Notes: generated from the sequence alone by a model not told the origin. A stretch of DNA of 64,000 nt from Chryseolinea lacunae (GCF_016735595.1 NZ_JAERRB010000015.1:62001-126000); one strand, 5' to 3'. Counted from the first letter of the stretch, positions 26,368-36,326 are shown. Numbers and translations: made by a program.

Positions 26368-28764
26368 ATGATTCGTATTTTTTTATTGCTTGTTGTGTTG
26401 TCGGTAGGGCTGCACGCATGCCGTCCTGTAGAGAAAGCCGCTCCCCAAAGCGAAACACCGGCGTGGACAAAACTTGGTCCCGGCGGTGGCGGCGCAACCT
26501 ATATCCCTACCTTTTCATACGACACGCCGGAACATTTCCTGGTGCGCTGCGACATGACCGGTTCCTACCTGACACGCGATGGTGGCGCGTCGTATGCACA
26601 ATTCAACTATCCCAACGGCGCCTCATCCTATGCCTACGATCCCAACAACCCGAACACGATCTACATCGGCGCATCGGCGTTGCATCGTTCCACCGACGGG
26701 GGCACGACCTGGGAACAGATCTTTCCCGCGAAAGCGGATGTGGTTCGCGAAACGTTCATGGACGACCATGCCAACTATACCCTGGAAGCAAAAGACACTA
26801 CGCTCTACAATAAGAAGTATGGAAGAATCAACGCCATCCACGTTGACCCGCGAAACTCGGCAGCACTCTATTTCAGCATGGGCCCGCGTTTCTATTATTC
26901 GAAAGACGGTGGCAAAACACTGAAGCAAAAAGACCTTGGTGAGCGCATCACCTATATCTATGCCCCAACCGGCGAAGGTGAAAACGATATTCTCATTTTT
27001 ACAGCAAACACCTCGCACACCTTCACACCTTCGAACGAAGCCTTTCAAAAAACAGACTTACCGGTGGCGATGGTGCCCGCGTTTTCTTTCACCGGAGGCG
27101 CAACGGCAAAAGACAAACACACCATTCTGTATGCGTTGCACCACGACGTTCACCAGAAGATTGAGGAAGAGTTTGGGCACAGCGAAGTGTGGCGCTCCGA
27201 CGACCTTGGCAAAAACTGGAAGCCGATGCTGAATCCCGAATTGATGAACAAGGCGGTCGGTATCAAACCAAGCTACTCCATGATTGCTTGCGCAGAGCGC
27301 GATGCCGAAACAACCTACCTCGTGACCAACCGCTATGAAGAAAAGCAGGGCAAGGGAATGATCTATTGGTACGGTGCGCTGAAAACATCTGACGCAGGGA
27401 AACATTGGGATTGGGTTTGGAAGGGCGGCGGAGGCTCGGGGCAGTATGGCGTGAAAGATGGAAAGGGTGTGACCAACCTGAAGGATGCGTGGGCCGAAGA
27501 AGCGTTTGGAGGAGAATACATCCGCCTGATGGATGTGGGGGTGTATCCAAACGATGGCAACGTGGCCATTGTCACAGACTGGTATCGCACGATGAAAACG
27601 GTTGACGGAGGCAAATCGTGGAATGAAATTTACAGCGTCGCGCAGCCCGATGGAACATTCATCAGTCGCGGCATGAACGTGACCACAACCTATGGCGTTC
27701 ATTTCGATCCCTTCGACAGCAGCCACCTGGCCATCAGCTATACCGACATCGGCTATCATCATTCTTACAACGGTGGCAAAAGCTGGAAACGATCCACGGC
27801 AGGGGTACCTGTCGAGTGGATAAACACGTGCTACTGGATGGTGTTTGATCCGGAAGTGAAAGACAAAGTGTGGTCTGTGTGGTCGGGGCTTCATGATTTT
27901 CCCAGAGGCAAAATGACGCGTAATCCCAAATGGAAAACCTATGGCAAAGGCGGCGTTTGTGTGTCGCACGACGGAGGCAAAACCTGGACACCCAGCAACG
28001 AAGGCATGGGGTTCGATTCGCCCACCACAAGCATTGTGCTCGATCCCACCACTGCGGCCAACCACCGGACACTCTATGCAAGTGTGTATGGCAAAGGCGT
28101 TTTTAAATCGACCGACGACGGAAAAACATGGACACTGAAAAACAAGGGCATCGGTGAAAACACCTGCGCATTTGAGTTGACACTTGCAGGCGATGGAACA
28201 CTATACCTCACCGTGAGCCTGACGCCGATGCACAAGGATGGCAAGAGCGGAAGAGGCTACTACTCCGGCGAAGTCTATCGCTCCACCGACGGCGCCGAAA
28301 GCTGGACCAGGTTGCACGTTGCCGACGGCATTTTGTTTCCCAATGGCCTGGACTATGATCGGCAGAATCCAAAGCGACTCTACCTGGCCGGATGGGCAAG
28401 CATTGACCTTGCCGATCTGGTGGGCGGTGATGTGGCGCGCGCCACCGGTGGCAACGAAGTGTTGAAGATACCCGGAGGAATTTTTATGTCGGAAGACGGA
28501 GGAGATTCATGGATATCGGTTTTTGACAAAGACCAATATGTCTATGATGTCACCGTGGACCCGCATCATCCGGGTCGGCTCTATGCCAACACGTTTAACC
28601 AGGCTGCCTATCGCAGCGACGATGCAGGGAAGACCTGGAAGAAAATAAAAGGTTATGATTTTCATTGGGGACAGCGCGCGGTGGTAGACGAAAACAATCC
28701 TGAAAAAATTTACCTCACCACGTTTGGCTCCAGTGTGTGGCACGGAATGCCGGTGACGGAATAG
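26368..28764 (+). CDS. GH74-like double beta-propeller glycosidase (BNR/Asp-box protein)
   Basis: A 798-residue lipoprotein (lipobox GLHAC, Cys near residue 14). It opens with GPGGGGATYIPTFSYD and carries about ten Asp-box turns (SxDxGxxW; for example STDGGTTW, SDDLGKNW, SHDGGKTW, STDDGKTW), typical of tandem seven-bladed propellers. Asp62 in RCDMTG and Asp460 in YTDIG sit where GH74 enzymes have their two catalytic Asp residues (about 35 and 465 in a known GH74 cellobiohydrolase, from memory). GH74 proteins act on xyloglucan-type glucans, but relatives with other targets are common. The ATG at 26368 is chosen because it directly precedes the lipoprotein signal; an in-frame ATG would overlap the GH20 gene. 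Confidence 0.72.
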   Translation: MIRIFLLLVVLSVGLHACRPVEKAAPQSETPAWTKLGPGGGGATYIPTFSYDTPEHFLVRCDMTGSYLTRDGGASYAQFNYPNGASSYAYDPNNPNTIYIGASALHRSTDGGTTWEQIFPAKADVVRETFMDDHANYTLEAKDTTLYNKKYGRINAIHVDPRNSAALYFSMGPRFYYSKDGGKTLKQKDLGERITYIYAPTGEGENDILIFTANTSHTFTPSNEAFQKTDLPVAMVPAFSFTGGATAKDKHTILYALHHDVHQKIEEEFGHSEVWRSDDLGKNWKPMLNPELMNKAVGIKPSYSMIACAERDAETTYLVTNRYEEKQGKGMIYWYGALKTSDAGKHWDWVWKGGGGSGQYGVKDGKGVTNLKDAWAEEAFGGEYIRLMDVGVYPNDGNVAIVTDWYRTMKTVDGGKSWNEIYSVAQPDGTFISRGMNVTTTYGVHFDPFDSSHLAISYTDIGYHHSYNGGKSWKRSTAGVPVEWINTCYWMVFDPEVKDKVWSVWSGLHDFPRGKMTRNPKWKTYGKGGVCVSHDGGKTWTPSNEGMGFDSPTTSIVLDPTTAANHRTLYASVYGKGVFKSTDDGKTWTLKNKGIGENTCAFELTLAGDGTLYLTVSLTPMHKDGKSGRGYYSGEVYRSTDGAESWTRLHVADGILFPNGLDYDRQNPKRLYLAGWASIDLADLVGGDVARATGGNEVLKIPGGIFMSEDGGDSWISVFDKDQYVYDVTVDPHHPGRLYANTFNQAAYRSDDAGKTWKKIKGYDFHWGQRAVVDENNPEKIYLTTFGSSVWHGMPVTE

Positions 28765-28804
28765 ATAAACCCGAACATCAACCCTAAAAGCAATCCCATT
28801 GGCA

Positions 28805-31210
28805 ATGCGCAACACCTTGCAAACGACCGGATTTATAATGTTGCTGTGCGCTCTCATGGCATGCAGTCGCGACAAGCATACGGTCGAGGTAAAAAATGAT
28901 ACAACAACAAATCCGAATGGACGCAACGACGCCTGGGGATTTGCAGGCTATGGGGGAGGGGGAGCCATGTTCTATCCGGCGGTGAGTCCGTTCAACCCAA
29001 ACCAGGCACTGGTGGCGTGCGACATGACGGGCTCATTCATCACCCTCAATGGCGGGAAGACGTGGCGCATGTTTAACCTTCGTGGCCCTGTGCATTATTT
29101 TGTTTATGACCCGTTGGACTCGAACACGATGTATGCAAACTCCATCGGCCTGTTCAAGAGCAGCGATGGTGGCACCACCTGGAGTTTGCTCTATCCAAAC
29201 CCCGCAGCGGTGACCGCCTTGATTTCCAAAGGCGACCACGCATCCGAAGAACTTGTGACAAACGACAGCACCCAACGCCATGTGCCTGCCTTTGCCGTTG
29301 ATCCGGAAGATTCAAAAAAACTCTATGCCGCGATTTCCATTGATAAAGCCATTGGCTTTTACGCTTCGCGTGACGGTGGTTTGCAATGGACAAAGGAAAC
29401 CGATCTGCCCATCGATGTTAAAAATATCTATGTGGTGCCTGGCACACCACGCAATAGCAGGACGATCTATGTGGCCACCAGTCAGTCTGTTGTTGTGCGG
29501 CAGAACGGACACTGGAAGACCAACCCAAGCCCGCAAGGTGTACATGGCCTCACCACATTTTCGGGTGGCTTTGACAAGGCTACTGAAAAATTCGTGCTCT
29601 ATGCCATTGCCGGAAAATCGTACTTCGATGCAGAAGGCACGGGCTCCGGAATATTCTACACCGACGACGGAGGCGCCACATGGCAAAACCGCGAGTCGGG
29701 GTTGTTGAAGTATCAGGTGTCGGCAGCGCCCTTGCCTGAATATAGAACCGTGGCCACAAGTGCTGCACATCCAGAAACTGTATACATTTCCTACAACAGC
29801 CTGAAGGTTCACGCCGACACCACCTGCATCGGTGTGGCCCGAAGCGATGACTTTGGAAAGACGTGGACGTTGGCCTGGAAAGACAAACTCACCAAGGGTG
29901 GCAACATCGTGTCCGCAAATTTTGAGGAAGAGTGGATCAACAAAAGGTTTGGCCCCACCTGGGGAGAGAATCCATTTTCCATCGGCGTTTCACCCGCTGA
30001 TCCGTCGGTTTGCTACGCCACTGATTTTGGTCGGACGGTGCGCACCACCGACAAAGGCCGCACATGGCAACAAGTTTACACCAACGAACAACCTAGTGGT
30101 GGCTGGACATCGCGCGGGCTTGAAGTGACCACGGGTTATGCCGTGGTGTTTGATCCTTTAGATATGCGCCATGCCTTCATTGCCAACACCGATGTGGGCC
30201 TGATGGAAAGTGGCGATGGTGGTGCGAGCTGGCAAAGCGCCACACAAAACAACGGTGTGCCCAAGCGTTGGGCAAACAGCACCTATTGGCTGGCGTTTGA
30301 TCCGGAGGTGAAGGGGCGCGCGTGGAGTGTGATGAGTTCGACACACGATTTGCCACGACCAAAGATGTGGCGAAGAAACGGCGTGACCGGCTATGAAGGC
30401 GGCGTGCTGGTGACGGACGATGCCGGCAAAACATGGCAGCCCGTGAGCCACGACATTGGCGAAGCCGCCATGACACACGTACTCATCGATCCTTCCACCC
30501 CGAAAGATTCGCGGACGCTGTATGCCTGCGCGTTTGGAAAGGGCGTGTATAAATCAAAGGACGGCGGCAAACACTGGGAACAGAAAAATGATGGCATCGA
30601 AGGCAAAGAACCGTTTGCCTGGCGCATTACACGCCGGGACTCGGATGGCGTCTTATTCCTGGTGGTCTGTCGCAGGGGCGAGAGCGAAACTGTGGGAGGC
30701 GAACTGGATGGCGCCCTCTATCGTTCGGACGACGGTGCGGAACATTGGAAAAGAGTTTCGATGCCCGAAGGAACCAATGGCCCCATGAGTCTGACGACGG
30801 TGGCGGGCCAACCGCATCGGCTCCTGCTTTCGGCCTGGGGAAGAAACCTGAAAGCACGTTTTGCGGGCGACGAAGGCGGCGGCATTTTCCGCTCCGACGA
30901 CGATGGCCAGCACTGGACTGCCGTGTTGCCACGCGACCAGCACATCCACGACATCACGTTCGACGCGCGCACCAACATTCACTATGCCTGCGGCTTCAAC
31001 GGGTCGGCTTATCGATCAGGTGATGAAGGAGCAACCTGGACCCGCATTAAAGGCTACAATTTCAAATGGGGCAAACGCGTAGACCCCGACCCCGCGGACA
31101 CCTCGCGCATCTACATCGTCACCTTTGGCGGTGGTGTGTGGCACGGCCCCGCGCGTGGCGACACAGACGCCGTGGAAGACATCACGACACCCTTGTTCGG
31201 ACGGCACTAG
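28805..31210 (+). CDS. GH74-like double beta-propeller glycosidase (paralogue)
   Basis: An 801-residue paralogue of the upstream gene, with lipobox LMAC (Cys near residue 18). The same architecture is seen: GYGGGGAMFYPAVSPF at the start, then Asp-box repeats such as SSDGGTTW, SRDGGLQW, TDDGGATW and SKDGGKHW. The equivalents of the two GH74 catalytic acids are Asp73 (ACDMTG) and Asp463 (NTDVG). The ATG at 28805 is preferred over a TTG two codons earlier. It lies 40 bp after its paralogue and is the last enzyme before the SusC/SusD part of this locus. The tandem pair suggests two linkages or chain ends of one substrate. Confidence 0.7.
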   Translation: MRNTLQTTGFIMLLCALMACSRDKHTVEVKNDTTTNPNGRNDAWGFAGYGGGGAMFYPAVSPFNPNQALVACDMTGSFITLNGGKTWRMFNLRGPVHYFVYDPLDSNTMYANSIGLFKSSDGGTTWSLLYPNPAAVTALISKGDHASEELVTNDSTQRHVPAFAVDPEDSKKLYAAISIDKAIGFYASRDGGLQWTKETDLPIDVKNIYVVPGTPRNSRTIYVATSQSVVVRQNGHWKTNPSPQGVHGLTTFSGGFDKATEKFVLYAIAGKSYFDAEGTGSGIFYTDDGGATWQNRESGLLKYQVSAAPLPEYRTVATSAAHPETVYISYNSLKVHADTTCIGVARSDDFGKTWTLAWKDKLTKGGNIVSANFEEEWINKRFGPTWGENPFSIGVSPADPSVCYATDFGRTVRTTDKGRTWQQVYTNEQPSGGWTSRGLEVTTGYAVVFDPLDMRHAFIANTDVGLMESGDGGASWQSATQNNGVPKRWANSTYWLAFDPEVKGRAWSVMSSTHDLPRPKMWRRNGVTGYEGGVLVTDDAGKTWQPVSHDIGEAAMTHVLIDPSTPKDSRTLYACAFGKGVYKSKDGGKHWEQKNDGIEGKEPFAWRITRRDSDGVLFLVVCRRGESETVGGELDGALYRSDDGAEHWKRVSMPEGTNGPMSLTTVAGQPHRLLLSAWGRNLKARFAGDEGGGIFRSDDDGQHWTAVLPRDQHIHDITFDARTNIHYACGFNGSAYRSGDEGATWTRIKGYNFKWGKRVDPDPADTSRIYIVTFGGGVWHGPARGDTDAVEDITTPLFGRH

Positions 31211-31260
31211 TATCATCTTCCGGCCAGAGCCAATCTTTTCTATTCTAATGAAGCCGCGAC

Positions 31261-31330
31261 CCGCGTCCGAAAAAAAAACGGACACGGCGATGAGATTGGT
31301 TGTGCCGTAGTCTCTTTTCACTAGAGAGAC
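31261..31330 (+). other. Two hairpins in the leader of the FecR-like gene
   Basis: CCGCGTCCG (31261-31269) pairs with CGGACACGG (31279-31287), with one mismatch, around a loop of nine A. GTCTCT (31310-31315) pairs with AGAGAC (31325-31330). No T-run follows either, so simple termination on this strand is unlikely. They lie in the 137-bp gap before the small FecR-like gene. Confidence 0.35.
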
Positions 31331-31347
31331 GCCAACCCAAACGCAGC

Positions 31348-31641
31348 ATGGAACTGTTCAACAACACTGTCAAAGACTATTTGCTGGACGAATCTTTCCA
31401 GCGCTGGGTGCTTCATCCGGATGTGGACCGGGAGTCGGTTTGGGATGTGCGGCAGCGCGATCATCCGGAATGTTTTGATGCCATGGAAGAAGCCCGGCTG
31501 CTGCTGTTGCAGTGGCACACGTGTGTAGAACAAACCGTAGAGGAAGATGAACAGCAAGTGTGGAGCAAGCTTGCCGCACACCTGGATGAAGACGAGGAAG
31601 AAACCTTGTCGTTTTCGAAGCAACCCGAACACAAATCATAA
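31348..31641 (+). CDS. Small stand-alone FecR N-terminal-like protein
   Basis: A 97-residue soluble acidic protein. Its first 60 residues (VKDYLLDESFQRWVLHPD, then a Trp, then MEEARLLLLQW) resemble the cytoplasmic N-terminal sigma-binding region of Bacteroidota FecR anti-sigma factors, which typically have the pattern DFLxDDSFxxWV followed by a helix with EAR. The membrane helix and periplasmic FecR domain that should follow are absent; the chain ends in a Glu/Asp-rich tail. The ATG at 31348 is chosen because residues from there match; an upstream ATG would add a basic non-homologous stretch. It lies 26 bp before a SusC gene, the normal place of fecR in such loci. It may be a degenerated or a minimal functional regulator. 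Confidence 0.6.
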   Translation: MELFNNTVKDYLLDESFQRWVLHPDVDRESVWDVRQRDHPECFDAMEEARLLLLQWHTCVEQTVEEDEQQVWSKLAAHLDEDEEETLSFSKQPEHKS

Positions 31642-31667
31642 CTACCAACAAACCAAAACACAGAACT

Positions 31668-34600
31668 ATGATGGAACGACTACAAAAGACGGGCACCGCA
31701 TTCCTCCTGGGAATGTTATGCCTGACCGGCTTCACGGCGCAGGCGCACGAACCGCCGCTCGCGAACGCAGGTCGAAGCACGGTGCTGCTCACCTTGGAAA
31801 AGCAGATCAGTGGCAAAGTGACTTCCGACGATGGAGAAGCATTGCCCGGCGCCAGCGTGGTGGTGAAAGGAACAGCCATTGGCGTGACCACCGACACCGA
31901 AGGTGCATTTCGTTTATCGGTTCCCGACGATGCCGCCGTGCTGGTCGTGTCTTATATCGGCTACGCACCGCAGGAAATTTCCATCGATAACAAAACCGTT
32001 ATCAACGTTGTGCTTCAGCCCGATGTGGCCACGCTCAACGACGTTGTGGTGGTGGGCTATGGCATTCAACGAAAGAGTGACCTCACCGGTGCCATTGCCA
32101 CAGTGAAGGGCGACGAACTGGCGCAACTACCTTCGCAGCGTGTGGACCAGGCGTTGCAAGGCCGTGCAGCGGGCGTGATGGTGTTGAACCAGAGCGGTGC
32201 CCCCGGCGGAAACACCACCATACGCATTCGCGGCTCAAGCTCCATTCTTGGTGGCAACCAGCCTTTGGTGGTGATCGACGGTTTGCAGGGCGGCGATCTG
32301 AATTCACTGAATCCAAACGACGTGGAATCGATGGAGGTGTTGAAAGACGCATCGGCCACGGCCATCTATGGTTCACAAGGCGCGAACGGCGTCATTATCG
32401 TGACCACGAAAAAAGGGAAGAAGGGCAGACCCATCATCAACTATAGCTACAACCTGGGGGTTCAAAAACTCCGGAACAAACTTGACCTCATGAACGCCGG
32501 TGACTTTGCACGCACCATCAACGATTTCAAAGCCACGCAAAACCAACCCGGCAATGTAGTGATCACCCCAACCCCGGTGTTCAGCCAGAGCGACATTGCG
32601 GGCTACGACAAAAACGGCGGCACCGACTGGCAGAACGAAGTTTATCGTTCAGCCCCCATGCAGAATCACCAGTTGTCGGTGAGCGGTGGTGCCGAGAACA
32701 TTCAATACCTCGTGTCGGGTGGATTTTTAAATCAGAAAGGTATCCTGATCAACTCCGCGTTTCAACGCTTCAGCCTTCGTGCCAACGTGAATGTTGACAT
32801 CACCAAATGGGCAAGCTTTGGTTTGAGCTGGGCGGGCATCAAGGAAAAAGGAAACACGCCACCGTTTGGTGAAGGATCGGGCATCATCGATCCCCTGGGA
32901 CAAGTGGTGAGCCTCGCGCCGCGTTGGAGTGCAACGATACCTGTCTATGACGAAATGGGAAATTACAGCAAGCACCCTTCGGGATTTGGAGAACCTAATT
33001 CGTGGAACCCGGTGGCCAGCGGTCTGGAACCCCTCGTGGAAAACAACACCATTCGCAACAACATCAATGCCTACCTGGATTTTAAGATCGCAGAAGGCCT
33101 AACGTTCCGCGTCACGGGCGGTGCCATCACACGCAACATCGACAACTTCCGCTATCTGAATAAGAACACCTATGCCGGTTATCAGAAAAACGGATTGGGC
33201 ACGGTGGAGAACAGCATGTACACACGCTATCAGAATTCCAACATTCTCACGTACAATAAGGTGATCGCGCGTCATCACTTCAACATCACGGCGGTGGCAG
33301 AACAACAGATCGAACAAACCAAAGGGTCGGTCATCAATGCCAACGATTTCCTGGTGGACCGCTCGGGTGTTTACGATCTTGGTGGTGCAGGCACCGTCAC
33401 ATCAACATCGTATAATACAAAGCGTGTCATCAACTCCTTTCTTGGCCGGGTGAATTATTCCTATGCGGATAAATATCTGTTCACCGCCAGCTACCGTGCC
33501 GATGGTTCGTCGGTGTTCGGAGCCAATAACAAATGGGGATATTTTCCGTCGGCATCTGTGGCCTGGAGAATTTCTGAAGAATCATTTCTGCAACCGGTCG
33601 ATGCCATCACCGACCTGAAGCTGCGCGTCAGCTGGGGTGTGACGGGCAACCAGGCCATTTCGCCTTATGCGTCTCTGTCGCAGATTGTATCGAACACAAA
33701 CTATCCCTATGCGGGGGGGGATGCAACCAACATCGGCTATGACATTGCGCGTGCAGCCAATCCCAACCTGAAGTGGGAGAGCACTACGCAAACCGATATC
33801 GGCCTCGACCTCGGGTTGTTTAATGGTCGCCTCAACCTGAGCGCCGACTACTATGTGAAAACAACCGACGACCTGTTGCTGAGCCGCCAGCTTCCTACCT
33901 ACACTGGTTTCCCAAACATCATAGACAACGTTGGTTCTACACGCAACAAGGGTATTGAACTGTCGCTGGGTGGCGACCCCCTGGTGGGACCGCTTCGCTG
34001 GAACACCAGCATCAACATTTCGGGCAACCGCAGCAAGGTGATCACGTTGTCGGATGCCAACAAGTTGCCTTTCCGTACCACACCCGGCGCGGGCTACGGC
34101 ATCAGCTCCAACAACAACACGGCCTTGCTCTACCTGCAGGAAGGACAACCTTTCGGACAAATGACCGGCTGGATCACGGAAGGCACCTGGAGCACCGACG
34201 AAAAAGACAAAGCCGCAGCGTTCGGTCAACTTCCCGGCGACATCAAATACAAAGACATGAACAACGACGGCTTCATCAACAACCAGGACCTCACCGTGAT
34301 CGGCAATGCCTTTCCGAAGTTCATCTTTGGCTGGAACAACCGGTTGTCGTTCAAAAACTTTGACCTGAGTTTCCTCATCCAGGGTGTGCAGGGCAACGAC
34401 CTGTTCAACCTGGGCAGGGTTAGGTTGGAACGTCCGGGCGAAGGCACCAGCACCGCGCTGCTGAATCGCTGGACACCCACAAATCAAAACACCGACGTAC
34501 CGGCCTTCACGCTGCAAAGCGAACGCAAAGCTGCGGGCCTCGTGAACAAAGTAACAGTGGGCGACAGTCGCGTGAGCCGTTGGCTGGAAGATGCGTCGTA

Positions 34601-34838
34601 TGTGCGGTTGAAGAACATCATGCTGGCCTACAACGTGCCACAGGCTTTGACACAAAAGGTGGGCATGACCCGACTGCGTACCTATGTGTCGGCGCAAAAC
34701 GTCTTCACCATCACACACTACACCGGCTATGACCCGGAGGTGAGTTCCTTCAATTCGAACGATGCCAACATCGGCGTGGACTTCGGAAGCTATCCAACAT
34801 CGCGCACGTTTACAGTCGGCATTGATTTAACATTCTAA
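31668..34838 (+). CDS. SusC/RagA-family TonB-linked outer-membrane transporter
   Basis: A 1056-residue SusC protein. The signal peptide ends around FTAQAHE. The carboxypeptidase-regulatory-like domain follows (ISGKVTSDDGEALPGASVVV), then VVVGYGIQRKSDLTGAI at the start of the plug and PLVVIDGLQGGDL in the plug signature. The barrel ends in GIDLTF. No STN domain is present even though a FecR-like protein is encoded directly upstream, so classical STN-FecR contact is not available. The SusD partner starts 4 bp downstream. A run of eight G at 33713-33720 lies inside the gene. The likely cargo is an oligosaccharide released by the GH20 and GH74-like enzymes encoded upstream. Confidence 0.95.
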   Translation: MMERLQKTGTAFLLGMLCLTGFTAQAHEPPLANAGRSTVLLTLEKQISGKVTSDDGEALPGASVVVKGTAIGVTTDTEGAFRLSVPDDAAVLVVSYIGYAPQEISIDNKTVINVVLQPDVATLNDVVVVGYGIQRKSDLTGAIATVKGDELAQLPSQRVDQALQGRAAGVMVLNQSGAPGGNTTIRIRGSSSILGGNQPLVVIDGLQGGDLNSLNPNDVESMEVLKDASATAIYGSQGANGVIIVTTKKGKKGRPIINYSYNLGVQKLRNKLDLMNAGDFARTINDFKATQNQPGNVVITPTPVFSQSDIAGYDKNGGTDWQNEVYRSAPMQNHQLSVSGGAENIQYLVSGGFLNQKGILINSAFQRFSLRANVNVDITKWASFGLSWAGIKEKGNTPPFGEGSGIIDPLGQVVSLAPRWSATIPVYDEMGNYSKHPSGFGEPNSWNPVASGLEPLVENNTIRNNINAYLDFKIAEGLTFRVTGGAITRNIDNFRYLNKNTYAGYQKNGLGTVENSMYTRYQNSNILTYNKVIARHHFNITAVAEQQIEQTKGSVINANDFLVDRSGVYDLGGAGTVTSTSYNTKRVINSFLGRVNYSYADKYLFTASYRADGSSVFGANNKWGYFPSASVAWRISEESFLQPVDAITDLKLRVSWGVTGNQAISPYASLSQIVSNTNYPYAGGDATNIGYDIARAANPNLKWESTTQTDIGLDLGLFNGRLNLSADYYVKTTDDLLLSRQLPTYTGFPNIIDNVGSTRNKGIELSLGGDPLVGPLRWNTSINISGNRSKVITLSDANKLPFRTTPGAGYGISSNNNTALLYLQEGQPFGQMTGWITEGTWSTDEKDKAAAFGQLPGDIKYKDMNNDGFINNQDLTVIGNAFPKFIFGWNNRLSFKNFDLSFLIQGVQGNDLFNLGRVRLERPGEGTSTALLNRWTPTNQNTDVPAFTLQSERKAAGLVNKVTVGDSRVSRWLEDASYVRLKNIMLAYNVPQALTQKVGMTRLRTYVSAQNVFTITHYTGYDPEVSSFNSNDANIGVDFGSYPTSRTFTVGIDLTF
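33713..33720 (+). repeat. Homopolymer run of eight G in susC
   Basis: Eight consecutive G lie within codons 682-685 of the second SusC gene. The reading frame is intact here. Such tracts can slip during replication in some bacteria; a functional role is unproven. Confidence 0.6.
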
Positions 34839-34842
34839 CGGT

Positions 34843-36300
34843 ATGAACATGAAGAAGAAATTCAGTTTCAAAAGATACATCGCGCCGCTGGCGCTGGTGG
34901 GTGCACTGGCCTGCCAGGACCTTGAAGAGAAACCTCAGGGGTTTGTGAGCACCGACAATTTCTACGCCACCATCGAACAAGGCGAAGCAGCGCTCACGGC
35001 GTCTATGAATGCGCTGTGGGAAGCATGGGCGCCGGGCTATTCGTATGGCTACGGAAATTTTATTTACGACGATCAATTGCTCGATGGCGATATGGTGATC
35101 CCCAGTGATTTTGGTGGCTCGCTGTGGGACCAGCACTACAAGGCACTCAATAACGTGAACGGCGTGCTGCGCGCCATCAAGCGCGGCAACTTCGAGGGCA
35201 TTGCCCAGGATGAGATCGATGGCCTGGAGGCGCAGGCAAGATTCCTGAGAGCCTACAACTACTTCGCTCTTGTGCGATTGTTTGGCGACCTGCCGCTGAT
35301 CACCGAAGACACCCCAGATCCAGTAATCAGCCCAATCCGGCAGCGAACACCCATTGCCGACGTCTACGAACTTATTGTCAGCGATTTTCAGTATGCGGTG
35401 GAAACGCTTCCCCAAAGCTGGCCCGGTGCCCCCGGCAAACCGGCAAAGGCGGCTGCAAAAGGATTGCTCGCGAAAGTGTATCTGACTATGGCCACCTCGC
35501 CTCTGAACAAGACCGAGAACTACGCCAAGGCGAGAGACATGGCGGCCGATCTGATGGACGATGGCACAAACTCGCTCATCGAAAATGTGGGCGATGTGTT
35601 CAAGCCTGAAAATAAATACGGTCCCGAAGTGATGTGGGGTTTCAACTCAACCTCCGACGATCCCGCCACCGATGCACACATCTGGACACCCGAGATCATG
35701 GACGGCTGGGGCGACGCGAGCATCGACCCTACATGGTCGGACGAATGGTTGAAGACACCCGAGCCGCGTCAGGATGCGTATTTGATTCTGGAGTTTGATG
35801 GAACGCCCTACACCGAGTTTGACGAGCAACGGCCCTTTGTGAGAAAATTCACAGTGCCCTACATTTCGCAAGACGAATACGAGAACGGCCAGACCACGGC
35901 CAACCTCCCCATCATTCGCTACGCCGATGTGTTGCTCATCTATGCAGAAGCAGCCAACATGGCCAACGGTAGCCCTACCCCCGAAGCCTACGAGGCCATC
36001 AACCAAGTTCGTCGCCGCGCGCACAACCTTCCGATCAACACACCCGATGCGTCGGTCGACCTCAGTGGTTTGTCGAAAGATCAATTTGATGATGCTGTGA
36101 TACAGGAAAGAAACGTTGAACTGTCGTTTGAATACGACCGCTGGTTCGACATTATAAGGAAGCGCCTGCTGGTGAAAATAAACACGTTGCCGCATCCCGA
36201 CTACTTGCCCAATATTACCGACGACGACTACCTGTATCCCATTCCGACCTATGATGCCAGAATCTTAGGCAGTCAGAATCCGGGTTACACAAGCGAATAG
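34843..36300 (+). CDS. SusD/RagB-family surface lipoprotein
   Basis: A 485-residue SusD homologue with lipobox GALAC (Cys near residue 23). Family patterns include AQARFLRAYNYFALVRLFGDLPL in the helical core and RNVELSFEYDRWFDIIR near the C-terminus, followed by a terminal NPGY motif (SQNPGYTSE). It is the outer-leaflet lid of the SusC encoded 4 bp upstream. The start may be at 34843 or two codons later. It is the last gene of the locus and is followed by a strong terminator. Confidence 0.95.
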   Translation: MNMKKKFSFKRYIAPLALVGALACQDLEEKPQGFVSTDNFYATIEQGEAALTASMNALWEAWAPGYSYGYGNFIYDDQLLDGDMVIPSDFGGSLWDQHYKALNNVNGVLRAIKRGNFEGIAQDEIDGLEAQARFLRAYNYFALVRLFGDLPLITEDTPDPVISPIRQRTPIADVYELIVSDFQYAVETLPQSWPGAPGKPAKAAAKGLLAKVYLTMATSPLNKTENYAKARDMAADLMDDGTNSLIENVGDVFKPENKYGPEVMWGFNSTSDDPATDAHIWTPEIMDGWGDASIDPTWSDEWLKTPEPRQDAYLILEFDGTPYTEFDEQRPFVRKFTVPYISQDEYENGQTTANLPIIRYADVLLIYAEAANMANGSPTPEAYEAINQVRRRAHNLPINTPDASVDLSGLSKDQFDDAVIQERNVELSFEYDRWFDIIRKRLLVKINTLPHPDYLPNITDDDYLYPIPTYDARILGSQNPGYTSE

Positions 36301-36326
36301 TTCTTCAGTAGTGTAGTTTTCAGTTC

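Noticed and set aside
27058-28065. Minus-strand open frame of 335 codons
   Set aside because: It is antisense to a GH74-like gene with clear Asp-box repeats, with no family pattern of its own.
31211-31347. Riboswitch before the FecR-like gene
   Set aside because: Two local hairpins exist, but no known riboswitch core or terminator could be recognised.
33582-34718. Minus-strand open frame of 378 codons
   Set aside because: It is entirely antisense to the SusC gene, has low-complexity His/Val/Gln-rich composition and no recognisable fold; it is a reading-frame shadow.
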